A stretch of 64,000 nt of DNA from Burkholderia pyrrocinia (GCF_022809715.1 NZ_CP094461.1:62001-126000); one strand, 5' to 3'. Shown: positions 27,109-36,306, numbered from the stretch's first letter. Notes: generated by a model not told the origin, from the sequence alone. A program made the numbers and translations.

Positions 27109-28095
27109 ATGACCATGGCTCACAGCTCGGTGCGGCGGCGAGCCGACAGTCCGGCGCGTGCGCGTCAGGTTGCGGATGCGCTGCCGGTTGCAGCGCCGGC
27201 GCCTGGCCCGCGGCCGCCGCTTGCCAGCCTGGAGACCGTGTGCACGGTGGCGCGTCAGGGTTCGTTCCTGGCGGCCGCCGACGTTTCCGGCGTGACGCAC
27301 GGCGCGATCAGCCGGCGGGTGGCCGCCGTGGAAAACTGGCTGGGCATGGCGCTGTTCGAACGTCATGCACGCGGTGTGCGCCTGACGCCGGACGGGCAGC
27401 GCTTCGTCGGCCGGATCGAACAGGCGTTCGCGATCATCGACAGCGCGGCCGACCAGTGGCGCTCGCCGCGTACGCCGCGACTGGTCCGGATGAGCGTGGT
27501 GCCGGCATTTGCGCAGCTCTGGCTGTTCGAGCGGCAGCATGCGCTCGAGAGCGAGGCTCCCGCGCTGCGCATCGAACTCGGCATCGAGCTTCGCAACGTG
27601 GATATCGCCGGCGGCGAAGCGGATCTGTCGATCCGGTATGGGCGCGGCAACTGGCGTCAGCTCGAAACCCGCGCGTTCATGCCGGAGCGGCTTTATCCGG
27701 TCGCGCATCCGCGGCTCGCCGCGCAACTGGCGAAGGCGCGCCGCCGGCACGGCGACGCCGCGCTGCTCGAGATGCCGCTGCTGCACGATTCCGACGTGAC
27801 CGGATGGCGCACGTGGTTCGACGCGCTGGGCATTCCGTTCAAGCCGCGTGCGCAGGATCGCCGCTTCGAGGATTACAACCTGGTGCTGGCGGCAGCCGAA
27901 GCCGGGCTCGGCGTGGCGCTGGCGCGGACGCCGCTCGCGGACGCGTTTCTGAAGCGCAGCGAGCTCGTCCGGGTGAGCCGCCACGAGGTCGATTCGCTGC
28001 TCACGTACCACTTCGTGCATGCGAAGGGAGAGAATCGGCCGGAGGTGCTCGCGTTGATGGAGCGGATGCGGGCGGCGTTGACGCAGCAGGGTTAG
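27109..28095 (+). CDS. LysR-family regulator, divergent from the EamA permease
   Basis: 328 residues, longer than usual because of a Pro/Ala-rich N-terminal extension of about 37 residues before the helix-turn-helix (LETVCTVARQGSFLAAADVS, GVTHGAISRRVAAVENWLGM). The effector domain has LSIRYGRGNWRQLETRAFMP and LHDSDVTGWRTWFDALG, the GcvA-like pattern. The extension could be an annotation artefact if a later start is used, but no ATG lies just before the HTH. Confidence 0.88.
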   Translation: MTMAHSSVRRRADSPARARQVADALPVAAPAPGPRPPLASLETVCTVARQGSFLAAADVSGVTHGAISRRVAAVENWLGMALFERHARGVRLTPDGQRFVGRIEQAFAIIDSAADQWRSPRTPRLVRMSVVPAFAQLWLFERQHALESEAPALRIELGIELRNVDIAGGEADLSIRYGRGNWRQLETRAFMPERLYPVAHPRLAAQLAKARRRHGDAALLEMPLLHDSDVTGWRTWFDALGIPFKPRAQDRRFEDYNLVLAAAEAGLGVALARTPLADAFLKRSELVRVSRHEVDSLLTYHFVHAKGENRPEVLALMERMRAALTQQG

Positions 28096-28264
28096 GTGGT
28101 GGAGGCGTGGGGGCCTGCTTTGGCGGCGCGCTCGGGGCCTGTGCCTGTATACATGAAGATGGGCCGCGGGATCGTCGACATGCGACCGCGGAAAACGAAG
28201 AGGTCGGAGAGATGAACGCAAATCGAGAAATTTTGCAGCCGTTCGGATGCACGGGAGGTACACG

Positions 28265-28927
28265 ATGAACAGACCAGACAAGTCGTCGAAAGCGCGTGCG
28301 GCGCTCGATCAGTTGTTCTCGGGCATTGCGCCCGCGGACGCGAAGAGTGCGTCACGCCCGGGCAATCCGTTCGAGGCGGCGGGAGACGATGTGTCCGTCG
28401 ACGCCGACGGCCGCGTTGAAGTGACGCTATCGACCAGAATCCAGTTGCGCGGCTATCCGGGTGCGGACGCGTTCATGAAGCGCATGGCCGAAGCGTGGGG
28501 CCTCGAGTGGGGAACGTACGACAGCGTTCAGGCCATCGCGAAGCTGCCTGCCGGATGGCGATCGCGCCGGCTTCCGGAAGTCACGCAGATCGTCGACGGA
28601 CACGATGTGCTGCGCGCGGAGAGCAGCCTGCAGGGCGGCGAGATGTCGTATCTGAAAGTGAACCCGCGGTACTACATCGACGCACGCAAGGGGTTCGGCT
28701 GGGGAAAGTCGTCGAAGGCGTCCGACGATCCGGATCTCGACGGCCCCGACTGGAACTGCTTCGTGATCGATCGGGAAAAGTCCATCGAAGTGCACGAATT
28801 GACGACCTCGTCGTTGAAAGCCGACATGGACAATGCCCGTGCGACATTGCTGAAATGGCTTGACGAACACTATCCCAAACATCGCGATCCGTTTGCGTAC
28901 TGGACGGACTGCGAAGGGGCATCCTGA
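28265..28927 (+). CDS. Protein of unknown function
   Basis: 220 residues from ATG 28265, chosen for GGGAGG six bases upstream. I do not recognise the family. The central part (LRGYPGADAFMKRMAEAWGL, YYIDARKGFGWGKSSKA) and the C-terminus (LLKWLDEHYPKHRDPFAYW) look folded, with alternating hydrophobic strands and helices. The first 45 residues look disordered. There is no signal peptide or membrane helix, so it should be cytoplasmic. Codon bias is normal for the genome, so it is likely a real gene. Confidence 0.6.
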   Translation: MNRPDKSSKARAALDQLFSGIAPADAKSASRPGNPFEAAGDDVSVDADGRVEVTLSTRIQLRGYPGADAFMKRMAEAWGLEWGTYDSVQAIAKLPAGWRSRRLPEVTQIVDGHDVLRAESSLQGGEMSYLKVNPRYYIDARKGFGWGKSSKASDDPDLDGPDWNCFVIDREKSIEVHELTTSSLKADMDNARATLLKWLDEHYPKHRDPFAYWTDCEGAS

Positions 28928-29040
28928 TTTTTGCGTGGCCGCCCGGTTCGGTATCGCGGGCACACGCTGCCCGACCGGAATCGGAGCGGACGGGGCGCAC
29001 GCCGCTTCGATGCATCGGCCGGTCGCGATGGGGACGCCAA

Positions 29041-29502
29041 TTGAAACAAACCAGTCCAGTGCCGATTCTCTGCGCAGCGTTTGGCGCGGCTGTCGGGTCG
29101 ACCGTCATCGAGCTGCTGCTCTGGTCGATCGCCGGCGATGACGCCATGCGGAACCTGTTTCGCGACGCGCGCCTGACGGCAGCCATCGTGATGGGGCGCG
29201 GCGTGCTCGACACGTCCGCCGGCTTCGATCCGATGGTCATGGGTGTCGCGACACTCGTGCACGCCGCTCTGTCGCTTGCCTATGCGGCCGTGCTGGCGAA
29301 GGTGGTCCGGAACATGTCGCTCGGGTCCGCGCTTCTCGCAGGCGGCGCGTTCGGGCTCATCCTGTATGGCGTCAACCTGCACGCCTTCACGGCGATCTTC
29401 CCGTGGTTCATCCCGGTTCGCGGCGCGATCACGCTGGTGGCCCATCTGGTATTCGGGGTCACGGCAGCGGCCACCTATCACGTCGTCAAACGCCCGGTTT
29501 GA
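29041..29502 (+). CDS. Small conserved membrane protein
   Basis: 153 residues with about four membrane helices (PILCAAFGAAVGSTVIELLL, VATLVHAALSLAYAAVLAKV, LLAGGAFGLILYGVNLHAF, GAITLVAHLVFGVTAAATYH). The start is TTG at 29041 with GGGGA at fitting distance; there is no better ATG. The helix pattern with VNLHAFTAIFPWFIPVRG matches a Burkholderia family often mislabelled as sodium:proline symporter although far too short. Its function is unknown. Confidence 0.65.
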   Translation: MKQTSPVPILCAAFGAAVGSTVIELLLWSIAGDDAMRNLFRDARLTAAIVMGRGVLDTSAGFDPMVMGVATLVHAALSLAYAAVLAKVVRNMSLGSALLAGGAFGLILYGVNLHAFTAIFPWFIPVRGAITLVAHLVFGVTAAATYHVVKRPV

Positions 29503-29710
29503 CGCTGGCCGCGGCAACGATTGCCGACGGCGCCCGCTTCCGTCATTCGCATCCCGACCCCTGGAATAACCGGGCGTGCTGCTTCGTTTAGCCGTCAGGA
29601 GACCCGATAGAAGCGGTGGCCCGTTACCGCCGCGCGATGAATCTTGCGCAAGCAATCCAGCGTGCCGGGCGCCGCCCGTGACGCCGGCGGTCAAATGGTC
29701 GGGGGCAACA

Positions 29711-30217
29711 ATGCAGGAGCCGATCGTGGGCAACATGTTTCGATTCGGGATAGGCATCGTCTGTCTTGGCCTTTCCGCGCCCGTCCTTGCGCAAATGGAT
29801 GACGAATTACCGGACTACGGCACAAACTGCCGCGCGGTCGTCGCGCAAGCGGACATCGACGGTACGGAGCAGCAAATCGTGGGGCGTGCGTGTCTGCAAA
29901 GCGATGGCACATGGCAGATCGTGCAAAGTGCAGACGGCAGCGTGCTGTGGTACCCGGCGGCGGCCTATCCGTATGCCGACCCGTGGTATTGGGGGCCGCC
30001 GCTTTTCATCGGCGCGGGCGTGAGCTTTGTCTTCGTCGATCGTTTCCACCATTTCCACCACTTCGATCATTTCAATCGGATGGATCATCGCCGCTTCGGC
30101 GTGCCGATGGGTGCAGGCTTTCACCGCGGCCCGTTCCTCGGTGGCGGCGGGCATGGGTTCGGCGGCATGCATCGGTTCGGCGGTATGAGCGGGGCTGGCG
30201 GAATGCGACGCCATTAG
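29711..30217 (+). CDS. Secreted protein with His/Phe- and Gly-rich C-terminus
   Basis: 168 residues from ATG 29711, behind GGGGG. A signal peptide (about FRFGIGIVCLGLSAPVLA) is followed by a soluble part with two cysteines (NCRAVVAQADIDGTEQQIVG, CLQSDGTWQIVQSADGSVLW), which resembles surface proteins with one disulfide. Next come WYWGPPLFIGAGVSFVFVD and a low-complexity region: FHHFHHFDHFNRMDHRR, then Gly/Met/Phe repeats to the end. It probably sits at the periplasmic or outer surface and may bind metal. The role is unknown. Confidence 0.65.
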   Translation: MQEPIVGNMFRFGIGIVCLGLSAPVLAQMDDELPDYGTNCRAVVAQADIDGTEQQIVGRACLQSDGTWQIVQSADGSVLWYPAAAYPYADPWYWGPPLFIGAGVSFVFVDRFHHFHHFDHFNRMDHRRFGVPMGAGFHRGPFLGGGGHGFGGMHRFGGMSGAGGMRRH

Positions 30218-30302
30218 GCCAGCATTTCGACGCAAGGCAACCGCGTTGCCCGGTTCTGACGATAAGTTAAGCTGAACGTTTTTACGGGAACGCGGACAGT
30301 GT

Positions 30303-30341
30303 AAAAAACGGCGCAGGCGCGCACCATGCGTGCGCGCCTGC
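30303..30341 (-). terminator. Intrinsic terminator of the porin gene
   Basis: Read on the minus strand: a perfect 12-bp stem GCAGGCGCGCAC around a 5-base loop, followed 3 bases later by TTTTTT. It starts 23 bases after the porin stop codon at 30364. Confidence 0.88.
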
Positions 30342-30363
30342 CTGTCGCGATGCGACGTCGCGA

Positions 30364-31536
30364 TCAGAACTTGTGGCGAATCCCGACGATTGCGAGTTCC
30401 TGCGTATCGGTGCCGGAGTTCACGCCGTACGAGCCGACCGACGCGGCGGCCTTCACGGTCGCGCCGCTCGCGTTGAGCGTGTTGCCGCTTGCCTTCTGAT
30501 AGCCGAACAGCGCGTACAGGTCGGTGCGTTTCGACAGCGCGTAATCCGCGCCGAGGTTCACCTGGTTGTAGTGCGCGGAAGCCGGGCCCGTCAGCGACGT
30601 GTAGTTGTAGCCGACGCCCGCGCGCAGCGCCGGCGAGAACTGCCAGTTGAAGAACGCCGAGCCGTTGTTGAACTTCGCGTTCTGGCTGAACGCCGACAGC
30701 GTGTCCGCGCCGTACTGCGTGTTCGAATACGCGAGGCCGAAGGTCGCCGGCCCGGCCACGTACTGGCCGGCCACGCGCACGATCTGGATCGACTTCGCGC
30801 TCGAGAAGCCTTGGTTGATCACGGTATTGAACAGCGTGTCCGAGCTGCTCGACCACGTGCGCACGCCATTGGCGACCGTCGAGCCGCCGTTCGCATAGAA
30901 ATAGCCTGCGCCGAGCGACAGCGGGCCGTTCGCATAGCTCGCGCCGAAGCTGTACGTGCGGCCGTTACCGGTGGCGCCCGCAACGCCGCCGAAGCCGTAC
31001 AGCGCCGCGAACTGGAAGCCCGAGATCAGCGGGCTCGTGTATTTCACCGAGTTGCTGACGCGCAGGCTGTTGTCGTAGTTGTCGAGGTCGCCCGGCGTCG
31101 AGAATACGCCGCCGAAGTAGTTGTCCTGCGTGAGGCCCTGCACGAGATCGACGACCGGATCGTACTGGCGGCCGAGCGTCACGGTGCCGTATGTGCTGCT
31201 CGCGAGGCCGACGACGGCCTTGCGGCCGAATTCGCGCTGGCCCTGGCCGAGCGCGCCGGTGCCGATGTTGAAGCCGTTCTCGAGCTGGAACAGCGCGGAC
31301 AGCCCGCTGCCGAGATCCTCGATGCCGCGCAGCCCCCAGCGGCTGCCCGACAGGTTGCCGCTGCTGAACTTGACGAGGCTCGACGCGTTGCCGCCGCTCG
31401 CGTTCTGCGCGTTGTGCACGTAGGCGATGCCCGCGTCGGCGATGCCGTACAGCGTGACGCTGCTTTGCGCATGCGCGCCGGCGGCGCAGAGCGCGGCCGG
31501 CAGCGCGAGCAGTGCGAATGAGCGGATTCGTTTCAT
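30364..31536 (-). CDS. Gram-negative porin (OmpC/OpcP type)
   Basis: 390 residues with a signal peptide (MKRIRSFALLALPAALCAAG, cut before QSSVTLYG). The mature start QSSVTLYGIADAGIAYVHN is the classic Burkholderia porin opening. Further marks are GSRWGLRGIEDLGSGLSALF, FGRKAVVGLASSTYGTVTLG and the C-terminal strand ending in Phe (AIVGIRHKF), needed for BAM-mediated insertion. It forms a 16-strand trimeric pore. It is transcribed alone, ending at the terminator just downstream. Confidence 0.92.
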   Translation of the reverse strand: MKRIRSFALLALPAALCAAGAHAQSSVTLYGIADAGIAYVHNAQNASGGNASSLVKFSSGNLSGSRWGLRGIEDLGSGLSALFQLENGFNIGTGALGQGQREFGRKAVVGLASSTYGTVTLGRQYDPVVDLVQGLTQDNYFGGVFSTPGDLDNYDNSLRVSNSVKYTSPLISGFQFAALYGFGGVAGATGNGRTYSFGASYANGPLSLGAGYFYANGGSTVANGVRTWSSSSDTLFNTVINQGFSSAKSIQIVRVAGQYVAGPATFGLAYSNTQYGADTLSAFSQNAKFNNGSAFFNWQFSPALRAGVGYNYTSLTGPASAHYNQVNLGADYALSKRTDLYALFGYQKASGNTLNASGATVKAAASVGSYGVNSGTDTQELAIVGIRHKF

Positions 31537-31774
31537 GGTTGGATTCCCCCGTTGGTCGATGTGTCTGACGAGTCGGTGAACGATACGGACAGCGCATCGT
31601 CAAGGGAACCAACAAATTTTCGAATCGTTATGAGGCGGCGCGACGGCGTCGCGATCGGTCGGCGCGTCGCTCGGTGTATCGTCGTATCGTTGTGTTGGCA
31701 ACCGATTCGGCAGGGACACGCCGTTTCAGGTGTCCGCGCTGTTGGGCACGACGCCTGAAGTTTCGACACGGCGC

Positions 31775-33631
31775 CTACTGCTCCGCGCCCTCCGCCTCCG
31801 CCGTCTCCCCGAGGAACCCGCCGCTCTGGTGCGCCCACAGCGCCGCATAGATGCCGCCCGCCTGCAGCAGTTGCTGGTGCGTGCCTTCCTCGACGATGCG
31901 CCCTTCGTCGAGCACGATCAGCCGGTCCATCGCCGCGATCGTCGACAGCCGGTGCGCGATCGCGATCACCGTCTTGCCGCTCATCAGGGTATCGAGGCTG
32001 CGCTGGATCGCGACTTCGACTTCGGAATCGAGCGCGCTGGTCGCTTCGTCGAGCACCAGGATCGGTGCGTCCTTGAGCATCACGCGCGCGATCGCGACGC
32101 GCTGCCGCTGGCCGCCCGACAGCTTCACGCCGCGCTCGCCGACCTCGACGTCGTAGCCGCTGCGCCCGTGGCGGTCGCGCAGCCGGTCGATGAACTCGGA
32201 CGCCTCCGCGCGCACGGCCGCGTCCTGCATTTCGCGCTCGGTTGCATCGGGGCGACCGTACAGCAGGTTCTCGCGCATCGTCCGGTGCAGCAGCGACGTA
32301 TCCTGCGTGACCATCCCGATCGCGCTGCGCAGGCTGTCTTGCGTCACGTGCGCGATGTCCTGCCCGTCGATCCGGATCGTGCCGCCGCCCACGTCGTAGA
32401 AACGCAGCAGCAGGTTCACGAGCGTCGACTTGCCGGCACCCGAGCGGCCGATCAGGCCGATCCGCTCGCCCGGCCGGATCGTCAGGTTCAGCCCGTCGAA
32501 CACCGCGCGGTCGTTGTCCTCGTGCGCGAACTGCACGTTGTCGAACACGATCGCGCCGCGCTGCACCGCGAGCGGTTTCGCATCGGGCGCGTCGACCACG
32601 CTGCGCACCTTCGTCAGCGTATTGATGCCGTCCTGGATCGTGCCGACGTTCTCGAACAGTTCGGTCATCTCCCACATGATCCAGTGCGAATAGCTCGACA
32701 GGCGGAGCGCCATCGCGATCACGGCCGCGACGACGCCTGCGCTCGCTTCGCCATGCATCCACAGATACAACGCGAGGCCGGTCGAGCCGACCAGCAGCAG
32801 CGTCGACAGCAGATGATTGACGATCTCGAACGCGCTGACGAGCCGCATCTGCGCGTCGCCGGTCGCCTTGAACGCCTCCATCGCACGGCGTGCGTGGTCG
32901 GCTTCGCGCCGCGTATGCGAGAACAGCTTCACGGTCGTGATGTTCGAATACGCGTCGGTGATGCGGCCCGTCATCAGCGCGCGCGCGTCGGCCTGCCGGC
33001 TGCCGACGGCGCCGAGGCGCGGCACGAAAAACGCGCACGCCAAGCCGTAGCCGAGCGCCCACAGTGCGAGCGGAATCATCAGCCGCCAGTCGAAGCTCGC
33101 CGCGAGCGCGAGGATGCCGATCAGGTACGCGGCGACGCCGATCACGACGTCGACCGACATGAACAGCGCATCGCGCACGGCGAGCGCAGTCTGCATGATC
33201 TTGGTCGTCACGCGGCCGGCGAATTCGTTCGCATAGAACGACAGGCTCTGGTCGAGCATCAGCCGGTGGAACAGCCAGCGCAGCCGCATCGGGAAGTTGA
33301 TCGCGAGCACCTGGTGCTTGACCATCGTATGCAGCGCGATCAGCAGCGCGCTGCCGACGAGGATCGCCGCGAAACCGGCAAGCGTGCCGAAGTGACGGCC
33401 GCCGAATTCCGCCGGCGTCGCCGCCGACGACAGCCAGTCGACCACGCGCCCCATCATCGCGAACAGCGCGGCTTCGTACGCGGCCAGCGCGGCCGACGTC
33501 AGCGCGATCAGCAAAATCCAGCTGCGTGCGCCTTTCGTGCACGCCCAGACGAACGAGAAGAATCCCTTCGGCGGCGTGACGGGATCTTCGAGCGGGAAAG
33601 TCGGCAGGCGCCGTTCAAACCACGAGTACAT
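31775..33631 (-). CDS. ABC transporter, fused permease and ATPase (exporter type)
   Basis: 618 residues. The N-terminal half (about 35-310) holds six membrane helices of a type I exporter. The nucleotide-binding half has Walker A GRSGAGKST, Q-loop MVTQDTSLLHRTMRENLLYG, the signature LSGGQRQRVAIARVML, Walker B PILVLDEATSALD and the H-loop IAHRLSTIAAMD. Half-transporters of this kind work as homodimers, exporting lipids, peptides or drugs. It is divergent from a TetR gene (288 bases apart), but the TetR operators sit nearer the TetR gene, so control is not certain. Confidence 0.92.
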   Translation of the reverse strand: MYSWFERRLPTFPLEDPVTPPKGFFSFVWACTKGARSWILLIALTSAALAAYEAALFAMMGRVVDWLSSAATPAEFGGRHFGTLAGFAAILVGSALLIALHTMVKHQVLAINFPMRLRWLFHRLMLDQSLSFYANEFAGRVTTKIMQTALAVRDALFMSVDVVIGVAAYLIGILALAASFDWRLMIPLALWALGYGLACAFFVPRLGAVGSRQADARALMTGRITDAYSNITTVKLFSHTRREADHARRAMEAFKATGDAQMRLVSAFEIVNHLLSTLLLVGSTGLALYLWMHGEASAGVVAAVIAMALRLSSYSHWIMWEMTELFENVGTIQDGINTLTKVRSVVDAPDAKPLAVQRGAIVFDNVQFAHEDNDRAVFDGLNLTIRPGERIGLIGRSGAGKSTLVNLLLRFYDVGGGTIRIDGQDIAHVTQDSLRSAIGMVTQDTSLLHRTMRENLLYGRPDATEREMQDAAVRAEASEFIDRLRDRHGRSGYDVEVGERGVKLSGGQRQRVAIARVMLKDAPILVLDEATSALDSEVEVAIQRSLDTLMSGKTVIAIAHRLSTIAAMDRLIVLDEGRIVEEGTHQQLLQAGGIYAALWAHQSGGFLGETAEAEGAEQ

Positions 33632-33883
33632 CGACTGTTCTCCTTATACGGTCCGACGAAGCGGGCGGGCCGGTGATGCAGGTGCCGGGCGCGACGCGAT
33701 GTCGGGGCGCTGGCGCGCACATCCGACCGACGATTGCGTCGTGGTCGCTTCGCCTGGCTGCGAGTGTCGCATCGATTCGATCGGGCTGCAGGCCGGTTGT
33801 AAGCAGCCGCGGCCGTGCGGGGCGGCGTGTGCCCGTGCTTCCGGTTTTTCGAGGCTTTTCATGCCGCCCCCAAAAAAAATCCC

Positions 33884-33912
33884 TTGACTGTCTATCTATG
33901 AGTAGATAAAGT
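33884..33912 (+). promoter_or_regulatory. Promoter of the TetR gene with embedded operator
   Basis: TTGACT (33884-33889) and TAAAGT (33907-33912) with a 17-base spacer. The operator palindrome 33893-33908 covers the spacer and the -10, so bound repressor would block RNA polymerase. This is direct evidence for autorepression. Confidence 0.7.
33893..33908. promoter_or_regulatory. TetR operator, copy 1
   Basis: TATCTATGAGTAGATA, perfect 6-base arms around TGAG, 11 bases before the TetR start codon. The same 16 bases recur exactly at 34607-34622. Confidence 0.8.
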
Positions 33913-33919
33913 TCGATCC

Positions 33920-34486
33920 ATGGAAACGAAACCGACCGTCCGCGAACAGATTCTCGACCACGCGATCACGCTGATGATGCTGCGCGGTTACAACGGCTTC
34001 AGCTATCGAGACCTGTCCGACCTGGTGGGCGTGAAGACGTCGAGCATCCACTACTACTTCCCGTCGAAGGACGATCTCGTGCTGGAAGCGGTAGCGGCGT
34101 ATAGCGACGAAGTCCTCGCGGCTATGCGGGCGATCGATCCGGCGTTGCCGGCCGACGTGAAGCTGAGCCTGTATACGAAGCTGTTCGGCCGGACGCTCGG
34201 CGACGGCAACCAGATCTGCCTGTGCGGGATGCTCGCGGCCGACATCGAATCGTTGCCGGAGAACGTGCGGCAGGCCGTGCAGGCGTTCTTCAAGGCCAAC
34301 GAGAGCTGGCTTGCGGAATTGCTGGCGCAGGGCGCGAAGGAACGCACGCTGCAGTTCAGCGGCAAGCCCGAAACGGCGGCGCGCACGTTGTACGCGGCGT
34401 TCCAGGGCAGCGTGCTGGCCAGCCGGCTGTTTCACACGCGGGCGCGTCTCGAGGATGTCGAGGCCGTCTGGAAAACCCGGTCCTGA
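33920..34486 (+). CDS. TetR-family repressor of the ohr-hydrolase locus
   Basis: 188 residues. The DNA-binding domain is at 8-55: QILDHAITLMMLRGYNGFSY, then LSDLVGVKTSSIHYYFPSKDDLV. The C-terminal ligand domain contains two close cysteines in NQICLCGMLAADIESLP, a possible redox or electrophile sensor given that the downstream target is a peroxide reductase. Three copies of one operator flank the gene: one in its own promoter, two before the ohr gene. Confidence 0.9.
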   Translation: METKPTVREQILDHAITLMMLRGYNGFSYRDLSDLVGVKTSSIHYYFPSKDDLVLEAVAAYSDEVLAAMRAIDPALPADVKLSLYTKLFGRTLGDGNQICLCGMLAADIESLPENVRQAVQAFFKANESWLAELLAQGAKERTLQFSGKPETAARTLYAAFQGSVLASRLFHTRARLEDVEAVWKTRS

Positions 34487-34539
34487 CGGACGGGGCAAGC
34501 GGTCAGGCGGTTCGCCGCCTTTTGTTGGGGTTTGTTGTC

Positions 34540-34555
34540 TATCTGTTGGTAGATA
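34540..34555. promoter_or_regulatory. TetR operator, copy 2 (variant)
   Basis: TATCTGTTGGTAGATA differs from the other two copies at three of 16 bases. The wider TCTATCT/AGATAGA arms are perfect over 7 bases. It lies just after the TetR stop. Confidence 0.65.
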
Positions 34556-34606
34556 GATGATCGGAGCAGGTGGATCGACCGCCTGCATTTTTTAGGGATG
34601 TTTATC

Positions 34607-34622
34607 TATCTATGAGTAGATA
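34607..34622. promoter_or_regulatory. TetR operator, copy 3
   Basis: TATCTATGAGTAGATA, identical to copy 1, 88 bases before the ohr start codon. Placed for repression of the ohr-hydrolase transcript. Confidence 0.8.
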
Positions 34623-34709
34623 AATAAACGTAACGTCGGCGGCAAGGCTTTCGGCGTGCGGTCCCGGGTTGGAAGGCTGTTTCACTCACTGATTGAAAAG
34701 GAGTCTGTC

Positions 34710-35135
34710 ATGTCGATCGAAAAAGTGCTGTACCGCGCCCATGCAAAAGCCACCGGCGGCCGCGACGGCCGTGCCACGGTGCCCGAAAGCGGCCTGGACC
34801 TGAAGCTGACCACGCCGCGCGAACTCGGCGGCGCGGGCGGCGCAGGCGCGAACCCCGAGCAACTGTTCGCGGCCGGCTATAGCGCGTGCTTCATCGGCGC
34901 GATGAAGTTCGTCGCGGCCCGCGACAAGATCGCGATTCCCGCGGATGCCGCCATCGAAGGCAGCGTCGGCATCGGCGCGATCCCGAACGGCTTCGGCATC
35001 GAAGTCGAACTGAAGATCTCGCTGCCCGGCCTCGATCGCGACACCGCGCAAACATTGATCGACCGTGCACACATCGTCTGCCCGTACTCGAACGCGACGC
35101 GCGGCAACATCGACGTCACGTTGACGCTCGTCTGA
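34710..35135 (+). CDS. Organic hydroperoxide resistance protein (Ohr/OsmC family)
   Basis: 141 residues from ATG 34710, behind AAAAGGAG. Ohr enzymes reduce organic hydroperoxides with two cysteines: the peroxidatic one in [17 protein letters not shown] and the resolving one in [16 protein letters not shown]; both are present. The N-terminal [17 protein letters not shown] is also typical. Most ohr genes are under the MarR-type OhrR. Here a TetR protein with matching operators controls it, which is unusual. Confidence 0.92.
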   Translation: MSIEKVLYRAHAKATGGRDGRATVPESGLDLKLTTPRELGGAGGAGANPEQLFAAGYSACFIGAMKFVAARDKIAIPADAAIEGSVGIGAIPNGFGIEVELKISLPGLDRDTAQTLIDRAHIVCPYSNATRGNIDVTLTLV

Positions 35136-35192
35136 TCGCACGTACTACGAACCATTGATCGCCATTCACCGGTTAAGCCAAGGAGTTTCGTC

Positions 35193-36227
35193 ATGAAGAT
35201 CGTCAAGCCGCTGCTGATCGCCGCCGCCGTTGCAGCCGCGTTGTCCACCGCGTCCACCGCATTCGCCGCCGGCGCCGAAGCCGTCCGGCCCGATGCGGCG
35301 ACGAGCGGGTTCCTCGCCGCGCTGAACGGCCAGAAGGGCCCCGGCCTCGAAACGTTGAGCCCCGCGAAGGCGCGCCAGGTGCTGGCCGATGCGCAGAACG
35401 GCGCGAAGGTCGACCTGTCGGGCATCGACGTGTCGAACCGCACGATCGAGCAGGATGGCTTGTCGGTGCCGATCACGATCGTTCGCCCGCAAGGCGCGAC
35501 GGGCACGCTGCCGGTGTTCATGTTCTTCCACGGCGGCGGCTGGATTCTCGGCGACTTCCCGACGCATGAACGCCTCGTGCGCGATCTCGTCGTGCAGTCG
35601 GGGGCGGTCGCGGTGTTCGTGAATTACACGCCGTCGCCGGAAGCGCGTTACCCGGTCGCGATCAACCAGGCGTATGCGGCGACGAAGTGGGTAGCCGCGC
35701 ATGGTGCGGAGATCGGCGTCGACGGCAGCCGCCTCGCGGTGGTCGGCAACAGCGTCGGCGGGAACATGGCGGCCGTGGTGTCGCTGATGGCGAAGGACAA
35801 GGGCGGCCCCGCGATCCGCTTCCAGGGCCTGATGTGGCCCGTCACGGACCACAACTTCAACACGGGCTCGTACGACGCGTATCAGCAGGGCCACTTCCTG
35901 ACGCGGCCGATGATGAAGTGGTTCTGGGATGCCTATACGAAGAACGAAGCGCAACGCAACGAGATCTACGCGTCGCCGCTGCGCGCGAGCACCGCGCAGT
36001 TGAAGGGCCTGCCGCCCGCGCTGATCCAGGTCGCGCAGTTCGACGTGCTGCGCGACGAAGGCGAAGCGTACGGCCGCAAGCTCGACGCGGCCGGTGTCGA
36101 CGCGACGACCACGCGCTACGACGGCACGATCCATGATTTCGGTCTGCTGAACGCGCTGGCTGCGGATGCACCGACGAAGGCCGCGACGAAGGCGCTGGCG
36201 AATGAAATCGCGACGCGGCTGAAGTAA
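35193..36227 (+). CDS. Secreted alpha/beta hydrolase, HSL-type esterase
   Basis: 344 residues with a signal peptide (MKIVKPLLIAAAVAAALSTA, cut near AFA). The oxyanion motif is FFHGGGWILG and the nucleophile Ser is in GNSVGGNMAAV. The catalytic Asp is expected in FDVLRDEGEAYG and the His in YDGTIHDFGLLNAL. This is the hormone-sensitive-lipase family (esterases on short acyl chains), here exported to the periplasm. It follows ohr by 57 bases and probably shares its transcript, so it may act on oxidised or acylated products. Confidence 0.9.
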   Translation: MKIVKPLLIAAAVAAALSTASTAFAAGAEAVRPDAATSGFLAALNGQKGPGLETLSPAKARQVLADAQNGAKVDLSGIDVSNRTIEQDGLSVPITIVRPQGATGTLPVFMFFHGGGWILGDFPTHERLVRDLVVQSGAVAVFVNYTPSPEARYPVAINQAYAATKWVAAHGAEIGVDGSRLAVVGNSVGGNMAAVVSLMAKDKGGPAIRFQGLMWPVTDHNFNTGSYDAYQQGHFLTRPMMKWFWDAYTKNEAQRNEIYASPLRASTAQLKGLPPALIQVAQFDVLRDEGEAYGRKLDAAGVDATTTRYDGTIHDFGLLNALAADAPTKAATKALANEIATRLK

Positions 36228-36258
36228 CGCGGCGGGTGGCATTCGAATTCGAAAGAAT

Positions 36259-36270
36259 GCATTCGAATGC
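36259..36270. repeat. Short perfect palindrome after the hydrolase gene
   Basis: GCATTCGAATGC is self-complementary, and the preceding bases repeat CATTCGAA once more. This is probably part of the 3' end region. Confidence 0.35.
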
Positions 36271-36282
36271 GAACGACGAAGC

Positions 36283-36306
36283 GGCGGGCTCATGCCCGCC
36301 GTTTTT
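36283..36306 (+). terminator. Intrinsic terminator after the hydrolase gene
   Basis: GGCGGGC, loop TCAT, GCCCGCC, then GTTTTT: a 7-bp GC stem followed by a T-run, 56 bases after the hydrolase stop. Confidence 0.88.

Noticed and set aside
29041..29502. Sodium:proline symporter
   Set aside because: With 153 residues and four helices it is far too short, and no SSF family motif is present.
31533..33542. 669-codon minus-strand frame overlapping the ABC exporter in another frame
   Set aside because: The exporter frame at 31775-33631 carries all ABC motifs.
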